DNA from: DASRTE01 sp035316885
GTDB taxonomy: Bacteria; Actinomycetota; Actinomycetes; Jiangellales; Jiangellaceae
Direction of reading: 5' to 3'
Assembly (NCBI GenBank): GCA_035316885.1
Contig: DATHII010000253.1
Coordinates: 1-5,283, forward strand
Length of the DNA: 5,283 nucleotides
The translations under genes were made by a program, and so were the position numbers. Below, piece after piece: positions 1 through 5,021 of this stretch (position 1 is its first letter; each line of letters opens with the position of its first letter). The notes beneath the pieces were generated by a model. That model did not search any database, had not been told where the DNA came from, and was given only the letters and a program-made list of their open reading frames with translations.

Positions 1-143
1 TGGCCGTCCGGAGTCCGCACGCCGAACCGGTCGGAATCCTTCCGGACGACGTCCCAACCGGTGAGCTCGGCGTAGAACGAACCGACCTTTTCGATGTCCG
101 CCGCGTCGAATATGGCGAGGTCCAGGCGAGCTGTCACAGTCAT
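1..143 (-). CDS. VOC family (glyoxalase/bleomycin-resistance-like) protein, N-terminal fragment
   Basis: Only the first 47 codons are inside the window; the gene runs off the left edge. The start MTVTARLDLAIFDAAD followed by FYAELTGW (residues 23-30) and FGVRTPDG (40-47) is the usual first beta-alpha-beta unit of actinobacterial glyoxalase-like (VOC fold) proteins, which are small cytoplasmic metal-binding or ligand-binding proteins with diverse reactions. The substrate cannot be told from this piece. ATG at 143 was chosen because AGGA lies 7 bases upstream (minus strand, plus coordinates 151-154). An in-frame GTG at 149 and an in-frame ATG at 221 are also possible. The 26-codon extension from 221 has coding-like third positions but no good ribosome site, so it is not preferred. 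The gene is divergent from the response regulator. Confidence 0.82.
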   Translation of the reverse strand, partial: MTVTARLDLAIFDAADIEKVGSFYAELTGWDVVRKDSDRFGVRTPDG

Positions 144-291
144 GGCCACATCCTGCCCCAGCCCTCCGACAAGAACGTCGCGCGCCGCCTCTGCGGCCTG
201 ATCGCGCAGCCGGATCCTCATGACCCGAGGCAGCCCAGCGCCGTGACGTCATCACATGACCGCTCATGCCGCAATAGCGCTCGGTGGCCGA

Positions 292-317
292 ATGGCGGCG
301 TTTGATGAGCGCCGCAT
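292..317. repeat. Inverted repeat / bulged hairpin in the divergent intergenic region
   Basis: ATGGCGGCG (292-300) pairs with CGCCGCAT (310-317) across a 9-base loop (301-309), with one extra G in the left arm. There is no T-run on either side, so it does not look like an intrinsic terminator. It could be an operator or a transcript structure for either divergent gene; its role is unknown. Confidence 0.45.
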
Positions 318-535
318 CTGGGACAACCATCAGCACGGCAGCGAAGGCTGATCCTCCTCGACATCCTCTCGGAAGCGTCCTCTCGCACGCATCAGTTCGA
401 GCACCTGGGTGGCGGACGGTTGGAGTCTCACTGCCCACCCGGATTCGGTGAACTCTTCGTCCCCGTTGGGCAAGGGCCGACCAACCTGCACAGGATCTTC
501 ACGAGTCGTCCCCGATTCCCGACCAGGGCGGCTCC

Positions 536-541
536 TACGCT
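536..541 (+). promoter_or_regulatory. Candidate -10 box for a leaderless response-regulator transcript
   Basis: TACGCT fits the TAnnnT form of actinobacterial -10 elements. It ends 7 bases before the ATG at 549, so transcription would start on or next to the A of the start codon. The same stretch lacks a convincing Shine-Dalgarno, which fits a leaderless mRNA. I see no good -35 box. This is inference from spacing and motif only. Confidence 0.35.
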
Positions 542-548
542 CGAGCAC

Positions 549-1241
549 ATGAACGGCCCCACGCACCGCATCCTCGTCGTCGAGGACGAGCCCGTCATCA
601 ACGGGGCGGTCACCGACCGGCTTGTCGCGGAGGGGTACGACGTCGTCCGCGCGTGGGACGGGCCCGGGGCGGTGGCGGAGTTCACCGCCCAGCACCCGGA
701 CCTGGTCCTCCTCGACGTGATGCTCCCCGGCTTCGACGGGCACGAGGTCTGCCGACGCATCCAGGCCGTTCGGCCGGTGCCTGTTCTGATGCTCACCGCA
801 CGTGACGACGAGGCCGACATCCTCGTCGGACTGGCCGTCGGCGCCGACGACTACCTCACCAAGCCATTCCGCATGCGAGAGCTGGTCGCGCGGGTCGCAG
901 CACTGCTGCGTCGGGTCGACCGGGCCGCGGAGCTGGCCGGCCGGGGCGCCGCCGACCTGGGGGACCTACGGATCGACGCCGGAGCCCGCCGGGTGTGGTC
1001 CGGTGACGACGAGGTGCACCTGACGCCGACCGAGTTCGACCTCCTGCTGTGCCTCGCAGCCAGCCCCGGGGTCGTGCTCACCCGGGAGCGGCTGCTGGCC
1101 GAGGTGTGGGGCTGGCCGGGCGCGTCGGGGACCCGCACGGTCGACAGCCACGTGAGGGCCCTGCGCGCCAAGATCGGGGCCGGTCGGGTGCGCACCGTGC
1201 ACGGAGTCGGGTATGCGCTCGAGACGGGTGCCGACCGATGA
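549..1241 (+). CDS. OmpR/PhoB-family response regulator transcription factor
   Basis: This 230-residue protein is the usual length for an OmpR-type DNA-binding response regulator. The receiver domain (about 6-120) has the acidic pair E12/D13, the phospho-acceptor D56 in LLDVMLP, the switch T83 in MLTA and K105 in TKPF, so it should be phosphorylated normally. A winged-helix output domain follows (about 138-226), with LTPTEFDLL, the LTRERLLAEVWGW segment, the TRTVDSHVRALRAKI recognition helix region and the VRTVHGVGYAL wing. ATG 549 was chosen because it gives the normal receiver N-terminus (THRILVVEDE); an in-frame TTG at 420 would add 43 unrelated residues. No clear ribosome site precedes it. 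Its stop overlaps the kinase ATG (ATGA, 1238-1241), so the two are translationally coupled and are almost certainly a cognate pair. The target genes are unknown; the downstream DUF4173 part may belong to the same operon. Confidence 0.95.
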   Translation: MNGPTHRILVVEDEPVINGAVTDRLVAEGYDVVRAWDGPGAVAEFTAQHPDLVLLDVMLPGFDGHEVCRRIQAVRPVPVLMLTARDDEADILVGLAVGADDYLTKPFRMRELVARVAALLRRVDRAAELAGRGAADLGDLRIDAGARRVWSGDDEVHLTPTEFDLLLCLAASPGVVLTRERLLAEVWGWPGASGTRTVDSHVRALRAKIGAGRVRTVHGVGYALETGADR

Positions 1242-3799
1242 GTGTCCGGGCGCTCGACCCGGTCCGCTCGGTGAAGGTCAAGCTGGGGTTGCTGGTGGCG
1301 GCCAGTGTCACCGTCGCCTCGGCCATCGCCACGATCGGTTCCGCTGGCGGAGTGCAGATCTGGCTCAGCATTCCGGTCACCATCGCCCTGGCGCTCGCCG
1401 TCACTCAGCTCCTCGCGGTCGGCATGACCTCGCCGCTGCGGGAGATGACCGTGGCCGCCAGACGCATGGCGACGGGGGACCACTCCGTGCGGGTCACGGC
1501 CACCTCGCGTGACGAGGTCGGCGAGCTGGCCCGAGCGTTCAACCGGATGACCGAGGAGCTCGCCGGGGTGGACCGGCAGCGCCGCGAGCTGGTCGCCAAC
1601 GTCAGCCACGAGCTCCGCACCCCGTTGACCGCGCTGTGCGCACTGCTGGAGAACCTCGCCGACGGCGTCGCCGATCCCGACCCCGAGACGCTCCGCGCCG
1701 CCCTGGACCAGGGAGAGCGGCTGACGGCCCTGGTCACCGATCTGCTCGACTTCTCGCGGGTCGACGCCGGCAAGGCGCCGCTAGCCCGCGAGACCGTCGA
1801 GGTCCGGCCGCTGCTGGAGGCCGCCGTCGCCGAGTCCCGGGTCGGCGGCCGCGACGTCAGGTACGTCGTACGCGTCAGCCCGCACGACCTCATCGTCCAG
1901 GGCGACCCCGCCCGCCTGCTCCAGCTGGTCGCCAACCTGCTGGACAACGCGTCCCGGCACAGCCCGCCGGGCGGAACGGTGACGATCCGAGCCGGAATCA
2001 TCGACGACTGCTGGCAGCTGGAGGTCGCCGACCAAGGCCCCGGCGTCGCGCCGGCGAACCGCGAGCGTGCTTTCGAACGGTTCGGGACCCTCAGCGACAT
2101 CGACGGTGGTGGCGGAACCGGTCTGGGCCTCGCGATCGCCCGCTGGGTCACCGACCTGCACGACGGAACGATCGGCTTCGCCGACCCCGAGCCCGGTGAG
2201 TACGGCGCCCGCATCCGGGCCGACCTCCCGCTCGTCCCCACCCGGCCCCGTCAGGAGGAGATCCCCATGACCGAGTCCGCAGCCGCACCGGTGGGCAGCC
2301 CTGCCACCGCACCACCGTCGACCCCGAGCAGGGCAGCCGTCCCGTCCCTGATCGACACGACCTTCGGCGAATTCTGGCCGGACCACTCGGTCCCGGGCAA
2401 CGTCCCGGTCCTGCTCGGCGCGCTGGGTGTGGGTGTGCTCGCGGGCGTGGTGCTGCCGTTCCGCGACCTCGGGCTGGGGATGTTCCTCGTACTGGTAGCG
2501 GCCGGTGGTGTCCTGCTCGCCGCTAGCCGGCACCGGCGTGACCCGTTCACCCTGACCTGCGCCGCCCTGTACCTGGCACTGTCCGCCACCGTCGTCGTCA
2601 GGGACGCCGAGTGGATCGTGCTGCTCTGCCTGTTCGCCGGCGCCGGCCTGTGCGCCGTCGGGCTGGTCCGCGGCCGCAGCGTGCCGTCCTTCGTCCTGGC
2701 CGGCCTCGCCTGGCCGCTCGCCAGCCTGCGCGGCCTGCCCTGGCTCGGCCGCACAGCGCGCATCATCACGGGAATGGGCAGCGGGGCGGCGCTGCTGCGC
2801 ACGGCGCTGTGGTCGGTGCTCGGCATCACCGTGTTCGCCCTGCTGTTCGCCTCGGCCGACGCACTGTTCGCCGAGTGGGTCGGCGCGTTGGTCCCCGACC
2901 TCGGGTCGGCGGACTTCGCCTTCCGCGTGTTCGTCGCCGTGGGCATCGGCGGCATCGTGCTGGCCGGCGCCTACCTTGCCCTCAACCCGCCCGGGACCGA
3001 TCGCGGCGAGCGTGCCGCACGTCCGGTCGCGCACCGGTTCGAGTGGCTGGCACCGGTGCTGGTCGTCGACGCGGTGTTCATCGTGTTCCTGGTGGCGCAG
3101 GCCACGGTGATCTTCGGCGGCCACGAGTACCTGGAGCGCACGACCGGGCTGACCTACGCCGAGTACGTCCACCAGGGCTTCGGGCAGCTGACGGTGGCCA
3201 CCGCGCTCACCCTGCTGGTCGTCTGGGCAGCGACGCGCAAGGCACCACGGGAGACGTCGGCCGACCGGGCCTGGATCCGGGTCTCTCTCGGCCTGCTGTG
3301 CGCGTTGACGCTGGTCGTCGTCGCCTCCGCGCTATACCGGATGCACGTCTACCAGGATGCCTACGGCTTCACCCGGATGCGCCTGCTGGTCGACGTGTTC
3401 GAGGGCTGGCTGGGAGTGCTGGTACTGGTCACGATGGCCGGCGGCGTCGCGCTGCGGGCGGCGTGGCTGCCCCGGTTCGGGCTGTTCAGCGGCGTGACGC
3501 TGCTGCTCGGCCTGGCCGCCATCAACCCCGACGCCTGGATCGCCCAGCAGAACCTCGACCGGTACGAAGCCACCGGCAAGGTCGACTGGTACTACCTCGG
3601 CGACCTCTCCGACGACGCGCTTCCCGTGCTCGCCACGCTGCCCCAGCACCTCGCCGAGTGCGCGCTCGCGATCGACGGCCGGGAGCGCGACGACTGGCTG
3701 GAGTGGAACCTCGGCCGCTCACAGGCACGTGCGTTCATCGAGACGCACGCGGACGACTGGCAGTACCGGGAGGAGTGCCCCGGCCAGACCTTCCGCTGA
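1238..3799 (+). CDS. HAMP sensor histidine kinase continuous in frame with DUF4173 membrane protein (853 aa)
   Basis: Residues 1-343 form a complete sensor kinase. There are two transmembrane helices (about 15-35 and 41-63) joined by a very short outer loop, then HAMP (about 62-113), the H-box NVSHELRTPL (121-130) with phospho-acceptor H124, the N-box NLLDNASRHS (N237), the G1 box DQGPG (265-269), the F-box ERFG (280-283) and the G2 box GGGTGLGL (about 291-298). All catalytic elements are present. The ATPase fold ends near RADLPLVP (about 327-334), where such kinases normally stop. Here no stop codon occurs: the frame goes through RPRQEEIP into a Pro/Ala/Ser-rich linker and then an approximately 470-residue polytopic DUF4173-type region. 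Start ATG 1238 overlaps the response-regulator stop. The in-frame upstream extension to 1049 lies inside the regulator gene and is rejected. The protein may exist as a fusion, or the kinase-only product may have lost its stop; an internal start at 2267 is listed separately. Confidence 0.85.
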   Translation: MSVRALDPVRSVKVKLGLLVAASVTVASAIATIGSAGGVQIWLSIPVTIALALAVTQLLAVGMTSPLREMTVAARRMATGDHSVRVTATSRDEVGELARAFNRMTEELAGVDRQRRELVANVSHELRTPLTALCALLENLADGVADPDPETLRAALDQGERLTALVTDLLDFSRVDAGKAPLARETVEVRPLLEAAVAESRVGGRDVRYVVRVSPHDLIVQGDPARLLQLVANLLDNASRHSPPGGTVTIRAGIIDDCWQLEVADQGPGVAPANRERAFERFGTLSDIDGGGGTGLGLAIARWVTDLHDGTIGFADPEPGEYGARIRADLPLVPTRPRQEEIPMTESAAAPVGSPATAPPSTPSRAAVPSLIDTTFGEFWPDHSVPGNVPVLLGALGVGVLAGVVLPFRDLGLGMFLVLVAAGGVLLAASRHRRDPFTLTCAALYLALSATVVVRDAEWIVLLCLFAGAGLCAVGLVRGRSVPSFVLAGLAWPLASLRGLPWLGRTARIITGMGSGAALLRTALWSVLGITVFALLFASADALFAEWVGALVPDLGSADFAFRVFVAVGIGGIVLAGAYLALNPPGTDRGERAARPVAHRFEWLAPVLVVDAVFIVFLVAQATVIFGGHEYLERTTGLTYAEYVHQGFGQLTVATALTLLVVWAATRKAPRETSADRAWIRVSLGLLCALTLVVVASALYRMHVYQDAYGFTRMRLLVDVFEGWLGVLVLVTMAGGVALRAAWLPRFGLFSGVTLLLGLAAINPDAWIAQQNLDRYEATGKVDWYYLGDLSDDALPVLATLPQHLAECALAIDGRERDDWLEWNLGRSQARAFIETHADDWQYREECPGQTFR
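2253..2260 (+). promoter_or_regulatory. Strong internal Shine-Dalgarno before ATG 2267
   Basis: AGGAGGAG lies 6 bases before ATG 2267, the best ribosome site in the window, while the upstream kinase frame reads through it as Gln-Glu-Glu. It argues that ribosomes initiate de novo at the DUF4173 coding region. Confidence 0.75.
2267..3799 (+). CDS. DUF4173 (DUF4153-like) polytopic membrane protein, product of internal start
   Basis: Starting at ATG 2267 gives 510 residues, in the same frame as the kinase and with the same stop. The first 30 or so residues are a cytosolic Ala/Pro/Ser-rich tail. About eleven hydrophobic segments follow, roughly at 46-63, 70-87, 95-111, 116-134, 180-200, 218-240, 261-283, 305-322, 337-357, 376-397 and 404-420. 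The soluble end (421-510) is rich in Asp, Glu, Trp and Tyr. The family signature is the segment FGGHEYLERTTGLTYAEY (283-300) followed by VHQGFGQL, plus INPDAWIAQQNLDRY (419-433) and the YYLGDLSDDALP region (442-453); I place it in DUF4173 from memory of that pattern. The family has no established biochemical role. Encoded with a kinase and regulator, it may act as a sensor partner or regulated membrane effector; this is inference. Whether it is made free, as the kinase fusion, or both is open. Confidence 0.82.
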   Translation: MTESAAAPVGSPATAPPSTPSRAAVPSLIDTTFGEFWPDHSVPGNVPVLLGALGVGVLAGVVLPFRDLGLGMFLVLVAAGGVLLAASRHRRDPFTLTCAALYLALSATVVVRDAEWIVLLCLFAGAGLCAVGLVRGRSVPSFVLAGLAWPLASLRGLPWLGRTARIITGMGSGAALLRTALWSVLGITVFALLFASADALFAEWVGALVPDLGSADFAFRVFVAVGIGGIVLAGAYLALNPPGTDRGERAARPVAHRFEWLAPVLVVDAVFIVFLVAQATVIFGGHEYLERTTGLTYAEYVHQGFGQLTVATALTLLVVWAATRKAPRETSADRAWIRVSLGLLCALTLVVVASALYRMHVYQDAYGFTRMRLLVDVFEGWLGVLVLVTMAGGVALRAAWLPRFGLFSGVTLLLGLAAINPDAWIAQQNLDRYEATGKVDWYYLGDLSDDALPVLATLPQHLAECALAIDGRERDDWLEWNLGRSQARAFIETHADDWQYREECPGQTFR

Positions 3800-4035
3800 G
3801 CCGGTCTGCCGTCACCCCGCTCCATCGGCACCACCACGCCGCGCTCGGCGGCCACCTCGGCAGCCCGGTCATACCGGCGTCGACGTGCCGGATGACACCC
3901 ATTGCCGGATCGTTGGTGAGCACCGCTCGCGCCCCTCGGCGGTGCCAGGCCTGCCCCGCCGCAGATACGCTTCGACCGCCGCACCCCCTCAGGCAGCTTC
4001 CTGCGCGCCCTCAGTAACCGCTGGCTCGAAGTCCT

Positions 4036-4064
4036 GTGGCACAGCCTGCGCTCAGACTTACCTT
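4036..4064 (+). promoter_or_regulatory. Predicted promoter of the TetR-family gene
   Basis: GTGGCA (4036-4041, four of six matches to TTGACA) is separated by 17 bases from TACCTT (4059-4064). The -10 box is identical to that of the predicted oxidoreductase promoter and lies inside operator copy 1, which fits self-repression. The leader to the GTG start would be about 27 bases. Confidence 0.5.
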
Positions 4065-4070
4065 GTACGA
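4057..4070 (+). promoter_or_regulatory. Operator copy 1, CTTAC-N3-GTACGA
   Basis: CTTACCTTGTACGA forms arms CTTAC and GTACG around a 3-base spacer, with four of five base pairs symmetric. It matches the copies at 4938-4951 and 4952-4965 in 11 or more of 14 positions and covers the predicted -10 box of the TetR-type gene. It is likely the binding site of that repressor (inference). Confidence 0.6.
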
Positions 4071-4091
4071 TTGAGTGCGGAGGAAGGGTTG

Positions 4092-4097
4092 ATGTAG
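4092..4097 (+). other. ATG-TAG start-stop pair just before the GTG start
   Basis: GGAGG at 4079-4083 is spaced 8 bases from ATG 4092, which is followed at once by TAG and then by the in-frame GTG at 4098. The ribosome site is therefore better placed for the dead ATG than for the GTG (14 bases, or 9 bases from AAGGG at 4084-4088). It may be a minimal upstream ORF that lowers expression, or the original start disabled by a nonsense change at codon 2. Confidence 0.45.
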
Positions 4098-4799
4098 GTG
4101 GCCACCCAAACCGAACAAAGAACCGAGCCCCGAATCCCGTTGAGCAGAGAGCGGGTGCTTCGGGCTGCGGTCAACGTCGCCGACGAAGGCGGCATTGGGT
4201 CACTCACTATGCGTCGTCTCGCCGAAGTGCTCGGGGCCGAGGCGATGTCGCTCTACTACCACGTGGCCGACAAGGAAGAGGTCCTGGATGGCATCGTCGA
4301 TGTCGTTGCCAGGGAGATCAACGAGATCGTCAACCAGATCGATGTGCCGTCCAAGGGAGCCGACTGGAAGAAGGCCGTGCGTCAGAGGATCCTGTCGGCT
4401 CGCGAGGTCCACCTTCGCCACCCCTGGGCGCCTGGCGTCTTCGAGACCCGTACCAACACGAGTCCAGCGGTATTGCAATACTTCGATGCCCTGCTCGGGC
4501 TCATGCGCGACGGCGGCTTCTCCTACGACCTGGCCCACCACGCACTGCACGCCTTGGGGAGCCGGGCCCTGGGTTTCACCCAGGAGCTGTTTGATCCCGG
4601 CGACGAAGCTGGTGGCGAGGAAGCCACGGCCGTGCTCGAGGGAATGGCCGACCAGTTCCCCACCCTGGTCGGCATGATGATGGAGGTCGCCCACGACGAC
4701 CCCGACTCCACGTTGGGTTGGTGCGACGACCAGACCGAGTTCGAGTTCGGGCTCGATCTGATCCTGGACGGTCTGGACAGGTTGCGCGAGACGGCCTGA
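4098..4799 (+). CDS. TetR/AcrR-family transcriptional repressor, TetR C-terminal type
   Basis: This 233-residue cytoplasmic DNA-binding protein has the usual TetR-family length. The N-terminal domain (about 15-62) begins LSRERVLRAAVNVADEGG and contains the helix-turn-helix LTMRRLAEVLGAEAMSLYYH, ending in VADKEEVLDGI. The remaining helical part, with RHPWAPGVFETR (107-118), a His-rich AHHALHALGSRALGF helix (146-160) and a final EFEFGLDLILDGL helix, resembles the TetR_C_1 class that binds a small ligand and dimerises. The ligand is unknown. The start is GTG 4098, since the in-frame ATG 4092 is followed by a stop. The promoter carries an operator copy, and two more copies sit before the oxidoreductase at 5022, so the protein probably represses itself and that gene. 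Codon use is less extreme than in the kinase region, but not enough to prove transfer. Confidence 0.93.
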   Translation: MATQTEQRTEPRIPLSRERVLRAAVNVADEGGIGSLTMRRLAEVLGAEAMSLYYHVADKEEVLDGIVDVVAREINEIVNQIDVPSKGADWKKAVRQRILSAREVHLRHPWAPGVFETRTNTSPAVLQYFDALLGLMRDGGFSYDLAHHALHALGSRALGFTQELFDPGDEAGGEEATAVLEGMADQFPTLVGMMMEVAHDDPDSTLGWCDDQTEFEFGLDLILDGLDRLRETA

Positions 4800-4820
4800 C
4801 GCTGGTGGTCCTCGCCCGGA

Positions 4821-4840
4821 CGGCCAAGCACGGCTGGCCG
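4821..4840 (+). terminator. Weak candidate hairpin after the TetR-type gene
   Basis: CGGCCA (4821-4826) pairs with TGGCCG (4835-4840) over an 8-base loop, 21 bases after the stop codon. It has no T-run, so it could be a weak or Rho-assisted stop or simply chance in GC-rich DNA. Confidence 0.22.
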
Positions 4841-4911
4841 GAACGCTTCGGCACCGGAGAGCCAAGCACTGGGCATCGACACCTTCGTAGCCCCGACCAA
4901 CTCTCTCTTCC

Positions 4912-4940
4912 TTGACAGCCTGACGTCGCATGCGTACCTT
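4912..4940 (+). promoter_or_regulatory. Predicted promoter of the oxidoreductase gene
   Basis: A perfect TTGACA (4912-4917) is followed by a 17-base spacer and TACCTT (4935-4940), a standard vegetative sigma-factor layout. The expected transcription start, about 4947, lies inside operator copy 2. The leader is then about 75 bases and includes operator copy 3 and a possible hairpin (AATGCGG at 4965-4971 with TCGCATT at 4992-4998). Confidence 0.7.
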
Positions 4941-4951
4941 ACGGTGTACGA
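4938..4951 (+). promoter_or_regulatory. Operator copy 2, CTTAC-N3-GTACGA
   Basis: CTTACGGTGTACGA shares 12 of 14 bases with copy 1. It overlaps the last three bases of the -10 box and the expected transcription start, so a bound repressor would block polymerase. It directly abuts copy 3. Confidence 0.62.
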
Positions 4952-4965
4952 CTTACAACGTACGA
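4952..4965 (+). promoter_or_regulatory. Operator copy 3, CTTAC-N3-GTACGA
   Basis: CTTACAACGTACGA follows copy 2 with no gap, giving a 14-base tandem period. Like copy 1 it is preceded by GA and followed closely by TGCGG. Two tandem sites suggest binding of two dimers, perhaps cooperatively (inference). Confidence 0.6.
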
Positions 4966-5021
4966 ATGCGGCTTGCGGCTGAAGTGACGACTCGCATTGC
5001 GAAGCGGATGAGGAGAATGTG

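Larger units (their letters stand above)
144..548. other. Intergenic region between divergent VOC gene and response regulator, no supported gene
   Basis: This 405-base stretch holds no gene I can support. It contains the ribosome site and possible upstream starts of the VOC gene (144-221), the palindrome TGACGTCA at 244-251, a bulged hairpin at 292-317, a weaker inverted repeat ATCAGC (329-334) / GCTGAT (347-352), and a candidate -10 box just before the response regulator. The frame of the response regulator is open back to about 306, and a minus-strand frame is also open over 330-550. Neither translates into anything I recognise. Confidence 0.6.
3800..4097. other. Intergenic region before tetR-type gene, with possible decayed coding sequence
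   Basis: This 298-base stretch has no intact gene I can support. No intrinsic terminator with a T-run follows the 3799 stop; the best hairpins are CCGGT (3865-3869) / ACCGG (3873-3877) and GCACCGC (3920-3926) / GCGGTGC (3939-3945). On the minus strand, two neighbouring frames show coding-like third positions in adjacent pieces: LTNDPAMGVIRHVDAG (about 3875-3922) and YDRAAEVAAERGVVVPMERG (about 3816-3875). This would fit a short frameshifted gene remnant, but I do not recognise it. The right part (4036-4097) is the promoter, operator and leader of the next gene. Confidence 0.45.

Noticed and set aside
144..221. Longer VOC protein starting at ATG 221 (minus strand)
   Set aside because: It is in frame and coding-like, but has no good ribosome site and exceeds the usual VOC N-terminus; kept only as an alternative.
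244..251. TGACGTCA palindrome as an operator
   Set aside because: It is a single 8-base palindrome with no second copy in the window and no known regulator to assign.
420..548. TTG start extending the response regulator by 43 residues
   Set aside because: The extra residues match no receiver domain, and ATG 549 gives the standard N-terminus.
1049..1237. Upstream extension of the kinase frame
   Set aside because: It lies entirely inside the response-regulator gene and translates to Arg/Gly/Pro-rich sequence; ATG 1238 with ATGA overlap is the natural start.
1855..1875. GTACGTCGTACG resembling the operator half-sites
   Set aside because: It lies inside the kinase coding sequence, lacks the CTTAC arm and correct spacing, and encodes conserved-type residues.
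1781..3172. 463-codon open frame on the minus strand
   Set aside because: It is antisense to the kinase and DUF4173 coding region, is Gly/Asp/Gln/Arg-rich low-complexity protein, and matches no family; typical antisense artefact of GC-rich coding DNA.
3920..3945. GCACCGC / GCGGTGC hairpin as a terminator for the kinase operon
   Set aside because: It has a 12-base loop, no T-run, and lies about 120 bases after the stop codon.
2611..4017. 468-codon open frame on the plus strand
   Set aside because: It is an Arg/Pro/Ala-rich shift of the DUF4173 gene running past its stop; the DUF4173 frame has clear membrane helices and family motifs.
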